This document shows, piece by piece, positions 42,702 through 51,672 of a DNA stretch of 64,000 nt (the stretch's first letter is position 1; the number at the start of each line of letters is the position of its first letter). Below the pieces are notes generated by a model. That model did no database searches. It saw only the letters and a list, made by a program, of their open reading frames with translations, and was not told the origin of the DNA. This DNA comes from Seongchinamella unica. Lineage in GTDB: Bacteria > Pseudomonadota > Gammaproteobacteria > Pseudomonadales > Halieaceae. Made by a program: the position numbers and the translations under genes. Location: positions 1 through 64,000 of the forward strand of contig NZ_SMSE01000005.1 of the NCBI RefSeq assembly GCF_004354085.1, read 5' to 3'.

Positions 42702-43696
42702 ATACCGCATCCCGGCCCCAGCTCTCCGTGGTGGTGGTGGCCTACCGCATGCCAGCGCAGCTGCAGCGCACCCTCTATACACTGTCAGCAGCCTACCAGC
42801 GAAACGTGCACCCGGATGATTATGAAGTCATCGTGGTGGAGAACCGCTCTGACCAGAACCTGGACGAAAGCGTGGTGGCGGGACTGCCGGGCAACTTCCG
42901 CTATTTCCTGCGCGACGAGACCAGCCCAACGCCGGTGCACGCCCTCAACTTCGGCTTCGAGCAGGCCCAGGGCGAGTACATCGGGATCATGATCGACGGG
43001 GCACACATGATCACGCCTCGTGTCATTGAGCACGCCATGGCCTGTTTTCGAGCTCATCCCAACTGCCTGGTGGCGATTCCGGTTCACCACCTGGGTCCGC
43101 AAGAGCAACACATCAGCACTCGCGAAGGCTATGACACGGCTGAACAGGACAGACTGTTGGGCGGCGTGGACTGGCGCACCGACGGTTACGAACTGTTCCG
43201 CATCAGCGTCTGGTGTAGCGCCCACTCCCGGGGCTTCATGCAGCCTATTTCCGAGTCCAACTGCTACTTTGTGCCGCGGCAAAACCTGGCCGCCATCGGT
43301 TACGCCGATAGCAGCTTTGACTACGAGGGGGGCGGCGCCATCAATCTGCACATGTTCCGCGCCCTCGGCCTGTTTCCCGGCAGCACCTACGTCCTGTTGC
43401 ATGGCGAGGCCAGCTTCCACCAGTTTCACGGCGGGGTAACCTCCAACGAAACCCGCGAGCAGGTGGTTGACAAGTTCTTCCAGCAACTGAGTGACCACTG
43501 GCAGGGCCAGTACCGGGCGCTGACCCGCGAGCCACTGTTCTACGGCAGTATCAGTCCCCAGGCCCAGGTCCTGGTCACCGCCGCGTCGCGCTTCGGCGAG
43601 CGGCGGGCAAAACGGCTGGGCGACATGGGTCAACCCCTGTGGCCGGAGCGAGCCGCCGGCGCCCTGGAGGACCTTCCGATATTCGGGAGCGAGTGA
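42698..43696 (+). CDS. Glycosyltransferase family 2
   Basis: The 332-aa protein opens with LSVVVVAYRMPAQLQRTLYT, has EVIVVENRSDQN and the nucleotide-sugar and metal site region GIMIDGAHMI, in the order of GT-A fold GT2 enzymes. The metal motif reads DGAH rather than DDD or DXD. The C-terminal half contains HQFHGG. It is cytoplasmic, with no membrane segment. It is coupled to the methyltransferase before and lies 4 bp before a sulfotransferase. Confidence 0.85.
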   Translation: MNTASRPQLSVVVVAYRMPAQLQRTLYTLSAAYQRNVHPDDYEVIVVENRSDQNLDESVVAGLPGNFRYFLRDETSPTPVHALNFGFEQAQGEYIGIMIDGAHMITPRVIEHAMACFRAHPNCLVAIPVHHLGPQEQHISTREGYDTAEQDRLLGGVDWRTDGYELFRISVWCSAHSRGFMQPISESNCYFVPRQNLAAIGYADSSFDYEGGGAINLHMFRALGLFPGSTYVLLHGEASFHQFHGGVTSNETREQVVDKFFQQLSDHWQGQYRALTREPLFYGSISPQAQVLVTAASRFGERRAKRLGDMGQPLWPERAAGALEDLPIFGSE

Positions 43697-43700
43697 CACC

Positions 43701-44663
43701 ATGAACCCGCCTGCGCCTCTGCTGCACATCGGCTATCCCAAGTGTCTGTCCACCTGGATGCAGCAGTGCCTGTTCCAGCCGGAACAGGGCATGGTCAATG
43801 TAATGAACCCCTTTGACATCCAGTTGGGACTGGTGAGTCCCGACCCGCTGGAATTCGAGCCCGAGGCATTTACCACGGAGTTCTGGAAGCGCTACCGTGA
43901 GCGGTCCCCCGGGACCGACCTGCTGCCGGTACTGAGTTCCGAAAATCTGGTGGGAGCGATCAGCCACGCCGGCTATAACGCGAAGGACAATGCCGACAAG
44001 CTGCACGCCTGCTTTCCCGATGCCAGCGTGCTGATCGTCATCCGTGAGCAGCGCTCGGCCCTGCGTTCCCTGTACCGCACCCTGGTCGCCTGGGGCATGC
44101 CGTATTCCCTGGGGCAATTACTGCAACCGGAATCCCATTGGCGCCATATGGCGCCCTCCTTCTCGCCCACAGCCCTGGAATACCACCGGCTTATCGCCTA
44201 TTACCAGCAACTGTTTGGCGCGGCGCAGGTGAAAGTCCTCTGCTACGAGGCTTTCGCTGAACAGCCCGGGGCATTCGTCAACGAGATTGTCAGCCACTGC
44301 CAGTTGCCCGCTGACCCTAATCGACTGGCCGGGCTTCGTGTCGAGCGGCGCATCAACCCCGGAACTGCCCTCTACGGCATCGAAAAACATCGGCTGGCAA
44401 ACCGCCTGTACCGCAACCTGTACAACGCCAACGGCCTGATCCGGGAGACAGAGCAACGCCAGTTCAAGCGCATGGCCGACTTCCGGCGGCGGCGGGAAGG
44501 GCTGCTGGACAGGTTGTTGTCCCCTTACCTTGAACGCAGGTTCTCTGCCCGCTTGCTGGCAGCGACGGCCGGCATGTTCGCAGACAGTAATCGCAGGACG
44601 ATGGAGTTGACTGGATTACACCTGGACGCATTCGGTTACCAACTGGAGTCGAATGACGCTTAG
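43701..44663 (+). CDS. Sulfotransferase
   Basis: The 320-aa protein has a P-loop HIGYPKCLSTWMQ (residues 9-21), the 5'-phosphosulfate site of PAPS sulfotransferases, and VLIVIREQRSALRSLYRTLV as the 3'-phosphate site. Length and motifs resemble bacterial polysaccharide sulfotransferases. Its end overlaps the VanZ-like gene by 11 nt. Confidence 0.82.
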   Translation: MNPPAPLLHIGYPKCLSTWMQQCLFQPEQGMVNVMNPFDIQLGLVSPDPLEFEPEAFTTEFWKRYRERSPGTDLLPVLSSENLVGAISHAGYNAKDNADKLHACFPDASVLIVIREQRSALRSLYRTLVAWGMPYSLGQLLQPESHWRHMAPSFSPTALEYHRLIAYYQQLFGAAQVKVLCYEAFAEQPGAFVNEIVSHCQLPADPNRLAGLRVERRINPGTALYGIEKHRLANRLYRNLYNANGLIRETEQRQFKRMADFRRRREGLLDRLLSPYLERRFSARLLAATAGMFADSNRRTMELTGLHLDAFGYQLESNDA

Positions 44664-45210
44664 GGCATTCAATAGCGTTTTTTACCAATCCAGGACCTGG
44701 GCAGTTATCTGGGCCTATATCCTGTTGACCTACCTCACCTTGCCGGTGATGCGCGATCTGCTCAACTATTTGCGGGATATGCTGGGCAGACAGCAGTTGG
44801 GGATGGCCTTCAACAGTGCACTGGCCATCGTTGGCCTGGCCATACTGTTCCTCACCCTGGCCCGGCGTGACTGGAAAACCGTGCTCTCGGTGGGCACTGC
44901 CCTGACCCTGATCGGCCTGATCGCGGTGCAGCTGAAAATACCCGAGGAGCGCTTTCATTTTCTGCAGTACGGCCTGCTCGGCGTGCTGGTCTTTTCCACC
45001 GCCCGCGAATATTCACTCCGTACAACAGTCCTTCTTGTACTGTTTGTGGTGGCGGTGGGTATTGGCGACGAAACCATACAGTGGCTACTGCCCAACCGGG
45101 TGGGAGACCTCCGCGACGTGGCCATGAACAGCGCAGCCGGCGTACTGGGGGCCTGGATTGGCAGGGCGTATTTCTGGCAGCCACAGGCAGACAACCCTGC
45201 CGAAAGTTAG
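44653..45210 (+). CDS. VanZ-like membrane protein
   Basis: The 185-aa protein has four to five membrane helices and the VanZ-like pattern of polar residues between helices: GDETIQWLLPNRVGDLRDVAMNSAAG, that is E-x3-Q, R, D and N-x3-G. I quote it in parts: GDETIQWLLPNR and DLRDVAMNSAAG. VanZ itself gives low-level teicoplanin resistance; the wider family is of unknown function and is common beside glycan genes. GGAG precedes the ATG within the sulfotransferase gene. Confidence 0.75.
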   Translation: MTLRAFNSVFYQSRTWAVIWAYILLTYLTLPVMRDLLNYLRDMLGRQQLGMAFNSALAIVGLAILFLTLARRDWKTVLSVGTALTLIGLIAVQLKIPEERFHFLQYGLLGVLVFSTAREYSLRTTVLLVLFVVAVGIGDETIQWLLPNRVGDLRDVAMNSAAGVLGAWIGRAYFWQPQADNPAES

Positions 45211-45217
45211 CCGCGAC

Positions 45218-45652
45218 TCAGTTCGGATCGGGGCTAAACTCGACAATTTCGTAGCTGTGACTCATCTCAACCCCTGCCGCGCCGAGCATGATTGATGCGC
45301 TGCAGTACTTCTCTGCCGACAGTTCCACCGCCCGCTTCACGTGATTTTCCTTGAGACCCACGCCGCTGACAATAAAATGCATATTGATACGGGTGAACAC
45401 GGCGGGAACCGCATCCGCCCGTTCCGCCTCGATTTCGACCTTACAGTCCACCACTTTCTGGCGTGACTTCTGCAGCATGCTCATCACGTCGTAGGTGGAG
45501 CACCCCCCGGTGCCTATCAGCAACATCTCCATGGGACGCGGCCCCAGGTTGCGCCCGCCAAGATCGGCGGAACCATCCATCACTACCGCGTGGCCACTAC
45601 CGGACTCGCCCACGAACATGGCGCCGTCGGTCCATTTAACCGTTGCTTTCAT
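45218..45652 (-). CDS. OsmC family peroxidase-like protein
   Basis: Predicted thiol-dependent hydroperoxide reductase. The protein (144 aa) has the two redox cysteines of the family in GTGGCSTYDVMSM and AEKYCSAS. It resembles the YhfA branch, which is encoded next to crp in many gammaproteobacteria, as here. The ATG at 45652 has GAGG 5 nt upstream; a GTG one codon earlier is possible. Confidence 0.9.
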   Translation of the reverse strand: MKATVKWTDGAMFVGESGSGHAVVMDGSADLGGRNLGPRPMEMLLIGTGGCSTYDVMSMLQKSRQKVVDCKVEIEAERADAVPAVFTRINMHFIVSGVGLKENHVKRAVELSAEKYCSASIMLGAAGVEMSHSYEIVEFSPDPN

Positions 45653-45767
45653 CACTACCTCGACTGGAAAATCTGGCGCAGCAGCTTAGCACAAGAAATC
45701 CCGTTTTACTTGAGCGGAGACCGGGGTAGAATCTGGAAAACAACGCACAAGGTAGGGGTAAAGCGGA

Positions 45768-46412
45768 GTGTTGAAGCCGCAGATCACAAACACCATTCCC
45801 AACGTGGAAAACTTTCTTCGCCACTGCGAAAGACAGCAGTACAAAGCCAAGGCCACGGTGATGAAGCAGGGGGAGGCAGGGGACCGTCTTTACCTCATAC
45901 TCGAGGGCTCGGTTTCGGTGATGGTTGAAGACGAATCCGAACCCGATCACATGATGGTCGTGAGCTACCTGAACCCGGGAGACTTCGTTGGCGAAATGGG
46001 TCTGTTCGAGGACGAGATCACCCCCCGCAGCGCCATGGTGGTCGCCAAGACCCAGTGCGAGGTGGCGGAGATCAGCTATGACAAGTTCCACCAGATCAGC
46101 GCCCAGTACCCCGAGGTGCTTTACGCAATTGCCCGGCAGCTGGGCAAACGCCTGCGGCAGACCACCCGTAAACTTACCGACCTGGCCTTCGTCGACGTAT
46201 CCGGCCGCATCGCCCACACCCTGCTGGACCTGTGCCGGGAGCCGGATGCGATGACCCATCCGGACGGGATGCAGATCAAGATCACCCGCCAGGAACTGGG
46301 CAAGATTGTCGGCTGCTCCCGGGAAATGGCGGGCCGGGTGCTAAAGACCCTGGAACAGGATGGCCTGGTGTCGGTTTCCGGGAAGACGATGGTGGTGTTC
46401 GGGGCGCGCTAG
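45768..46412 (+). CDS. crp: cAMP-activated regulator, Crp/Vfr
   Basis: Global transcription regulator. The 214-aa protein has a cyclic-nucleotide domain with the cAMP contacts Glu76, Arg87 and Ser88 ([15 protein letters not shown]), a long dimer helix and a helix-turn-helix [20 protein letters not shown]. The opening and the [15 protein letters not shown] region are closer to Pseudomonas Vfr than to E. coli CRP. The start is GTG 45768. A weak promoter (TAGAAT at 45727-45732) lies upstream. It overlaps the end of convergent trpC by 4 nt. Confidence 0.94.
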   Translation: MLKPQITNTIPNVENFLRHCERQQYKAKATVMKQGEAGDRLYLILEGSVSVMVEDESEPDHMMVVSYLNPGDFVGEMGLFEDEITPRSAMVVAKTQCEVAEISYDKFHQISAQYPEVLYAIARQLGKRLRQTTRKLTDLAFVDVSGRIAHTLLDLCREPDAMTHPDGMQIKITRQELGKIVGCSREMAGRVLKTLEQDGLVSVSGKTMVVFGAR

Positions 46413-47209
46413 AAAAACAACTCCCGCAGCTTTTCACCCGGATCCTCAGCCCGCATAAAAGTTTCACCCACGAGGAATGCGTGCACATCACGCTCACGCA
46501 TCAGCGCCACGTCTTCACGGTTGTGAATCCCGCTTTCGGTCACAACCACGCGATCTTCCGGGATATGGGGCAGCAAATCGAGCGTGGTTTCCAGACGCAT
46601 GTCGAAGCTGTGCAGGTCGCGGTTGTTGATTCCCACCAGCTGCGTCTCCAGTACCAGCGCCCGGTCCAATTCAGCCCGGTCATGGACCTCGACCAGCACG
46701 TCCAGGCCGAATTCTGCTGCCGTATCCGCCAGTTCGCGCATCTGGTCATCCGCCAGGGCGGCGACGATCAGCAGTATGGCGTCGGCACCAATCGCCCGGG
46801 CCTCGACCACCTGGTAGGGATCGACGGTAAAATCCTTGCGGATAACCGGCAGTTCACAGGCGGCGCGGGCCTGTTGCAGGTATTCATCGGCACCCTGGAA
46901 AAAATCGATGTCGGTGAGCACGGAAAGACAAGTGGCGCCACCGCGCTGGTAACTCTCGGCAATGGCAGCAGGGTCAAAGTCCGCTCGTATCACCCCCTTG
47001 CTCGGGGAAGCCTTCTTGGCCTCGGCAATAACCGCCGGCTCCGCCGCCGCAACCCTGGCAGCCAGCGCCCGGGCGAACCCCCGGGCTGGTGGCTGTTCGC
47101 TGATCCGGGACTCCAGGCTGCCCAGGGAAATCCGAGCCTGGCGGGATGCAACCTCCTCGGCCTTGCGGGCCAGGATTTTGCGCAGGATGGTAGGAGGATT
47201 GATCGCCAT
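46409..47209 (-). CDS. trpC: Indole-3-glycerol phosphate synthase
   Basis: TrpC closes the indole ring in tryptophan synthesis. The 266-aa TIM-barrel protein opens with [17 protein letters not shown] and has the catalytic motifs [10 protein letters not shown] and the lysine in RKDF, then GINNRDL. It is not fused to TrpF. It is the last gene of the trpEGDC run, 4 bp after trpD. Confidence 0.97.
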   Translation of the reverse strand: MAINPPTILRKILARKAEEVASRQARISLGSLESRISEQPPARGFARALAARVAAAEPAVIAEAKKASPSKGVIRADFDPAAIAESYQRGGATCLSVLTDIDFFQGADEYLQQARAACELPVIRKDFTVDPYQVVEARAIGADAILLIVAALADDQMRELADTAAEFGLDVLVEVHDRAELDRALVLETQLVGINNRDLHSFDMRLETTLDLLPHIPEDRVVVTESGIHNREDVALMRERDVHAFLVGETFMRAEDPGEKLRELFF

Positions 47210-47213
47210 TGCC

Positions 47214-48260
47214 CTACCCCGCTTCGCCGCCGCGCATCAGCTGGGTGAAGTCCACAAAGGACGCCAGCTTTTCCGCTGCCTGGCCACTGGCCAGCAGGTC
47301 TTCCGCCATCGCCACGCCACCGGCAAGGCTATTGGTCACACCGGCCACATAGATCGTTGCCCCGGCATTGAGCGCAATAATCGCGACAGCCTTGCGCGAT
47401 GCCTCGTCATCGGCGCCGCCGAGCGCCCGGCGGATGAGCGCCGCCGAGGCAGCGGAGTCTGCCACCGCCAGCCCCTCCAGGGACTGACGTTCAAGGCCAA
47501 AGTCTTCCGGGCTGATGCTGTAACTTTCGATATTGCCCGCGCGCAATTCCGCCACCCGGGTCGGAGCGGCAATGGAAATTTCATCCAGGCCGTCGTCGGA
47601 GTGAACGATCATTACGTGTTCTGACCCCAGCGCCTTGAGTACTTCCGCGAGTGGCTGGCAAAGCTCGGCTGAAAAAACGCCAATCACCTGGCGGGTAACT
47701 CCGGCTGGGTTGGTGAGGGGACCCAGCACGTTGAATATCGTGCGCATGCCCAGTTCACGACGGGGACCGATGGCATAACGCATGGCGCTGTGGTGGGCAG
47801 GGGCGAACATGAAGCCCACGCCAATCTCTTCGATCGCCCGGGCTACCTGGCCCGGATCGAGATCCAGGGGCATACCCAGGGCTTCAAGCACGTCTGAACT
47901 GCCGCTACTGGAGGACACCCCACGGTTGCCGTGCTTGGCCACGTGGGCGCCGGCCGCCGCTACCACGAAGGTCGAGGCAGTGGAGACATTGAACAGGTTG
48001 GCGCCATCGCCGCCGGTACCCACCAGGTCCACCAGGTGGGGGCAGTTGACGTCAACCGGGGTAGCCAACTCACGCATGACCTGGGCGGCGCCGGCGATTT
48101 CGTCGGTGGTCTCGCCCTTGATGCGCAGGGCCACCAGCAGGGCACCAATCTGCGCGTCGGTAGCGTCACCGGACATCACCTGGCGCATGACTGCCGCCAT
48201 CTCTTCCCGGCCGAGATTCTGCCCCTCGACCAGGGCCGCGACCGCTTGTTGAATATCCAT
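47214..48260 (-). CDS. trpD: Anthranilate phosphoribosyltransferase
   Basis: TrpD transfers phosphoribose from PRPP to anthranilate. The 348-aa protein has the PRPP loop [32 protein letters not shown], and the anthranilate-site HHSAMRY. It sits 1 bp after trpG and is a separate protein from it. Confidence 0.97.
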   Translation of the reverse strand: MDIQQAVAALVEGQNLGREEMAAVMRQVMSGDATDAQIGALLVALRIKGETTDEIAGAAQVMRELATPVDVNCPHLVDLVGTGGDGANLFNVSTASTFVVAAAGAHVAKHGNRGVSSSSGSSDVLEALGMPLDLDPGQVARAIEEIGVGFMFAPAHHSAMRYAIGPRRELGMRTIFNVLGPLTNPAGVTRQVIGVFSAELCQPLAEVLKALGSEHVMIVHSDDGLDEISIAAPTRVAELRAGNIESYSISPEDFGLERQSLEGLAVADSAASAALIRRALGGADDEASRKAVAIIALNAGATIYVAGVTNSLAGGVAMAEDLLASGQAAEKLASFVDFTQLMRGGEAG

Positions 48261-48261
48261 G

Positions 48262-48840
48262 CTATTGCTCCAGGAAATTGCGCAGCAGGTCGTGGCCGTG
48301 CGCGGTGAGAATGGATTCCGGATGGAACTGAACGCCTTCTATGGCCAGCTCTCGATGACGCAGGCCCATGATTTCATCCACCTCGCCGGATTCGGTCTGG
48401 GTCCAGGCGGTCACTTCCAGGCAGTCCGGGAGACTGTCTTTTTCGACCACCAGGCTGTGATAGCGGGTGGCTTCAAAGGGCTCACTCAGTCCGCGAAACA
48501 CCCCTTCACCCCGATGGTGTACCGGTGAGGTTTTACCGTGCATGACCTGGCGCGCCCGCACCACCTTGCCGCCAAACACCTGGCCTATGCTCTGGTGGCC
48601 CAGGCAAATGCCGAGAATGGGCAGCTTGCCGGCATATTCCTTGATAACCGCCATCGAGATGCCCGCCTCGTTGGGCGTGCAGGGCCCCGGGGATATCACG
48701 ATTTTTTCCGGCGCCAGGGCCGCGATGTCCGCTACCGCAATCTCGTCGTTGCGCACCACATGCACATCGGCGCCCAGTTCCCCAAGATACTGGACCACGT
48801 TGTAGGTAAAGGAGTCGTAATTGTCGATCATTAACAGCAT
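48262..48840 (-). CDS. trpG: Anthranilate synthase component II (glutamine amidotransferase)
   Basis: TrpG supplies ammonia from glutamine to TrpE. The 192-aa class I amidotransferase has [10 protein letters not shown], the nucleophile motif GICLGHQ and the catalytic HPESIL. It is likely dual-purpose with folate synthesis (pabA), as no second copy is visible; that is inference. Confidence 0.96.
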   Translation of the reverse strand: MLLMIDNYDSFTYNVVQYLGELGADVHVVRNDEIAVADIAALAPEKIVISPGPCTPNEAGISMAVIKEYAGKLPILGICLGHQSIGQVFGGKVVRARQVMHGKTSPVHHRGEGVFRGLSEPFEATRYHSLVVEKDSLPDCLEVTAWTQTESGEVDEIMGLRHRELAIEGVQFHPESILTAHGHDLLRNFLEQ

Positions 48841-48843
48841 TGT

Positions 48844-50328
48844 TTACTCCTCCCCCGCCAGCACCATGGACGCCGCGCGAAACATGGCCCGGGCCTTGTT
48901 GTGGGTTTCCTTCCACTCCAATCGGGGCACGGAATCAGCCACCACGCCACCACCGGCCTGAACGTGCAGCTTGCCGTCCTTGATCACCGCCGTGCGGATG
49001 GCGATAGCGGTATCCATATCGCCGGCCCAGGAAATATAACCCACTGCACCGCCATAGACGCCGCGCTTGACCGGCTCGAGTTCGTCGATGATTTCCATGG
49101 CCCGAATCTTGGGAGCACCGCTGAGGGTACCTGCGGGCAGGGTTGCCCTGAGTACGTCTATCGCGGACTTGTCGTCCTTCAGTTCGCCGGTGACGTTGGA
49201 GACGATATGCATCACGTGGGAGTAGCGCTCCACCACCATTTTGTCGGTGAGTTCCACTGACCCTGTCTTGGCAATGCGACCCACGTCGTTGCGACCCAGG
49301 TCAATCAGCATGAGGTGCTCGGCGATTTCTTTCGGATCGGCCAGCAGTTCCGCTTCCAGCGCCTCGTCTTCTTCCTCGCTGTAACCCCGCCGACGGGTGC
49401 CGGCAATCGGCCGCACGGTGACTACGCCGTGTTCCAGCCGGGCCAGAATTTCCGGTGACGAACCCACAATGTGGAAGTCTTCCAGATCCAGGTAATACAT
49501 ATAGGGGGACGGATTGAGATTGCGCAACGCGCGGTAAAGGTTCAGTGGCGGTGCCGAAAACGGCACGCTCATGCGCTGGGAAGGCACCACCTGCATCACG
49601 TCCCCGGCCAATACGTAGTCTTTGACCTTGTCCACGGCCGCATAGTAGGCGGTCTCGGTGAAGTGAGATTCGGCCTGCTGCTCCAGCTCGGAACTGTCGG
49701 CGGCCGCCAGCGACACCTGGGGCAACGGCTTCATGGGTTCCGGCAGCCGGGCAACCAGTTGCTGGAGGCGCGCATTGGCGGCCGCCAGGGCATCCGGCTG
49801 CGAGGGGTCGGCATTCACAACCAGCCTGATGGTGCCCGCCAGGTTGTCGAACACCAGCACTTCCTCCGACACCATCAACAGGATGTCGGGGTTGCCCAGG
49901 TCATCCTCCGGCATGCCCGGCGCCAGCCTGGGCTCGACGTAACGCACCGTGTCGTAACCAAAGTAGCCCACCAGGCCGCCATGGAATACGGGGAGATCGT
50001 CCCGGGGGGCGGCCCGGTATCGCCGCTGGAAAGCCTCGGCAAATGCCAGCGGGTCTTCCACTTCCTCGCTCTCGGCAAGCTTGCCATCCACATAGATGTC
50101 GGCCCGGTGGCCGTAGACCTTGAAAACTGTTCTACAGGGCAGGCCGATGATCGAATAGCGGCCCCATTTCTCGCCACCCTGAACCGACTCAAAGAAGAAG
50201 GAGTAAGGCCCTTCCGCCAGCTTGCGGTAGGCACTGATGGGGGTTTCCAGGTCTGCCAGCACTTCCAGGCTGACAGGTATGCGGTTGTAGTCTTGTGCCG
50301 CCAACGCGGCAAAGTCCTGCGAATTCAT
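48844..50328 (-). CDS. trpE: Anthranilate synthase component I
   Basis: TrpE makes anthranilate from chorismate and is normally inhibited by tryptophan. The 494-aa protein opens with [20 protein letters not shown], has [26 protein letters not shown], and ends with the chorismate-binding [15 protein letters not shown] part. The ATG at 50328 has GAGG 7 nt upstream; the frame is open to 50535 through the leader, which codes for a different peptide. It heads a compact trpEGDC operon with gaps of 1-4 bp. Confidence 0.97.
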   Translation of the reverse strand: MNSQDFAALAAQDYNRIPVSLEVLADLETPISAYRKLAEGPYSFFFESVQGGEKWGRYSIIGLPCRTVFKVYGHRADIYVDGKLAESEEVEDPLAFAEAFQRRYRAAPRDDLPVFHGGLVGYFGYDTVRYVEPRLAPGMPEDDLGNPDILLMVSEEVLVFDNLAGTIRLVVNADPSQPDALAAANARLQQLVARLPEPMKPLPQVSLAAADSSELEQQAESHFTETAYYAAVDKVKDYVLAGDVMQVVPSQRMSVPFSAPPLNLYRALRNLNPSPYMYYLDLEDFHIVGSSPEILARLEHGVVTVRPIAGTRRRGYSEEEDEALEAELLADPKEIAEHLMLIDLGRNDVGRIAKTGSVELTDKMVVERYSHVMHIVSNVTGELKDDKSAIDVLRATLPAGTLSGAPKIRAMEIIDELEPVKRGVYGGAVGYISWAGDMDTAIAIRTAVIKDGKLHVQAGGGVVADSVPRLEWKETHNKARAMFRAASMVLAGEE

Positions 50329-50352
50329 GGGTGTTCCTCGGAGAATGGTTTT

Positions 50353-50435
50353 GCGTAATGAGGTCGAAGCGGGGCCCTGGCTACCATCGCCAGCAGGTGA
50401 TCTCACGCATCGAAAGCAGGTCGATGCTGTTACGC
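50353..50435 (-). promoter_or_regulatory. trp leader hairpins
   Basis: Three pairings are possible in the trpE leader RNA: 50407-50413 with 50421-50427 (7 bp, 7-nt loop, covers the internal ATG), a CTGGC/GCCAG hairpin that encloses both Trp codons (about 50376-50392), and a long-range GCGTAA/TTACGC pair (50430-50435 with 50353-50358). Ribosome stalling at the Trp codons would open the second. Function is inferred. Confidence 0.45.
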
Positions 50436-50449
50436 ACAGCTGTTTGCAC
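50381..50449 (-). CDS. trpL: trp operon leader peptide
   Basis: From the GTG at 50449 a 22-codon frame ends MREITCWRW-stop, so Trp is the third-last and the last residue. GGAG lies 6 nt before the GTG, and the promoter's start point is only about 20 nt upstream, as in known trp leaders. An internal ATG at 50410 gives a 9-residue version (50381-50410), but it is buried in a hairpin and has no ribosome site. The stop lies 52 nt before trpE. No T-rich terminator follows, so the mechanism is not standard transcription attenuation. Confidence 0.7.
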   Translation of the reverse strand: MQTAVRNSIDLLSMREITCWRW

Positions 50450-50476
50450 AGCAATCTCCGGATAGAGGGTGGGCCT

Positions 50477-50504
50477 ATTGTACATAGGGATAACGGGATG
50501 GCAA
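50477..50504 (-). promoter_or_regulatory. trpE promoter with overlapping palindrome
   Basis: On the minus strand TTGCCA (50504-50499), a 16-bp spacer and TACAAT (50482-50477) precede the leader peptide. The perfect inverted repeat CCTAT-TGTAC-ATAGG (50474-50488) covers the -10 box and could be a repressor site. Confidence 0.6.
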
Positions 50505-50557
50505 ATGGGTGGATTCCGTCATGCCCGCCCCTCATGCGTCTTTCTCGCCCCTTTGTG

Positions 50558-50703
50558 CGTCATTCCCGCGCAGGCAAGAATCCAGGGACCATCAGACTGG
50601 GCATCCAGGCCGCACTCAACGCCGGTGGTAGGGCCAAAACCGGTTGCCCAGGCCTTTGTCACGCCTCGAAAGCCGCTGGATTCCCGCCTGCGCGGGAATG
50701 ACG
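50558..50703. repeat. Dispersed inverted-repeat element (MITE-like)
   Basis: Arms at 50558-50588 (CGTCATTCCCGCGCAGGC, then GAATCCAG) and 50676-50703 (CTGGATTCCCGCCTGCGCGG, then GAATGACG) are inverted copies with one or two differences. The 87-bp core has no coding sign. Related arms occur at 34.9, 57.2 and 58.3 kb. The right arm runs into the tandem repeat at 50691. Confidence 0.75.
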
Positions 50704-50829
50704 TAGGGCGCGGGAATGACGTAGGGCGCGGGAATGACGTAGGGCGCGGGAATGACGTAGGGCGTGGGAATGACGCAGGGCGTGGGAATGACGCAGGGCG
50801 CGGGAATGATGCAGGGCGCGGGAATGACC
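50691..50829. repeat. 18-bp minisatellite, 7.7 copies
   Basis: The unit CGCGGGAATGACGTAGGG repeats at 50691, 50709, 50727, 50745, 50763, 50781 and 50799 with a partial copy at 50817. Copies 5-7 vary (CGT for CGC, GCA for GTA, GAT for GAC). The first copy is the outer end of the dispersed repeat arm, so the array seems to have grown from it. It ends 10 bp before the rpe stop codon. There are no spacers, so it is not CRISPR. Confidence 0.9.
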
Positions 50830-50838
50830 TGGCTTGAG

Positions 50839-51507
50839 CTACACCTTCGCCAACTCCTCCCGCATATCCTCAATCACCGCCGCATAGTCGGGTTGATTGA
50901 AAATCGCCGAACCCGCGACAAAGGTATCTGCTCCGGCGGCGGCGATCTCACCGATGTTCTTCGCCGACACCCCGCCATCGATCTCCAGCCGGATATCGAG
51001 TCCGGTGGCATCGATCAGTGCCCGCGCCTCGCGCAATTTATCCAGCGTTGCGGGTATGAAGGACTGTCCGCCAAATCCCGGATTGACCGACATCAGCAAC
51101 ACCATGTCCACCTTGTCCATCACATATTGCAACGCATCCAGCCCCATGGCCGGGTTGAAGACCAGCCCGGACTTGCAACCGGCGTCACGAATCATCTGCA
51201 GGGAACGGTCCACGTGGGTGGAGGCGTCCGGGTGAAAGGTAATATAGGTGGCGCCCGCCTCGGCGAAATCGCCGATCAGCCGGTCCACCGGACTGACCAT
51301 CAGGTGGACGTCAATGGGGGCGGTCACGCCGTGCTTGCGCAGGGCCTTACACACCATCGGCCCAATGGTCAGGTTGGGTACGTAGTGATTGTCCATGACG
51401 TCAAAGTGAACAATATCGGCGCCTGCCGCGAGCACGTTATCCACCTCTTCTCCCAGGCGGGCGAAATCGGCGGAAAGAATGGAAGGGGCGATCTGGTAAT
51501 CGGCCAT
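50839..51507 (-). CDS. rpe: Ribulose-phosphate 3-epimerase
   Basis: Interconverts ribulose-5-phosphate and xylulose-5-phosphate. The 222-aa TIM-barrel protein opens with [20 protein letters not shown], has [18 protein letters not shown] and [10 protein letters not shown]. The ATG at 51507 with GGAG upstream fits; the frame is open to 51597. In Pseudomonas gph lies between rpe and trpE; here that place holds only repeats and the trp leader. Confidence 0.97.
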   Translation of the reverse strand: MADYQIAPSILSADFARLGEEVDNVLAAGADIVHFDVMDNHYVPNLTIGPMVCKALRKHGVTAPIDVHLMVSPVDRLIGDFAEAGATYITFHPDASTHVDRSLQMIRDAGCKSGLVFNPAMGLDALQYVMDKVDMVLLMSVNPGFGGQSFIPATLDKLREARALIDATGLDIRLEIDGGVSAKNIGEIAAAGADTFVAGSAIFNQPDYAAVIEDMREELAKV

Positions 51508-51672
51508 GTGCTGGGCTCCGGCTGGGTTAAAAGCGGCTATTCTACCTGTTAGCCGACCGGGGAACGAGAGCGGCGGAAGCGGTGTTAATTTGACCAATTT
51601 TGCGCTGTATCCCGGCGTCTGTTGTGGATGAAGGGGATCGCGATCGCCCGCACCGCCCTGCCCCGGCGTGTT

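Noticed and set aside
50691-50829. CRISPR-like array
   Set aside because: Units are directly adjacent with no spacers and no cas genes are present.
50469-50837. A frame coding for GRGNDV repeats across the minisatellite
   Set aside because: 18 bp is a multiple of three, so the array stays open in all frames; there is no ribosome site or domain.
51610-51630. A DnaA-box-like TTGTGGATGAA near murU
   Set aside because: One isolated, imperfect box without AT-rich or clustered boxes does not support an origin.
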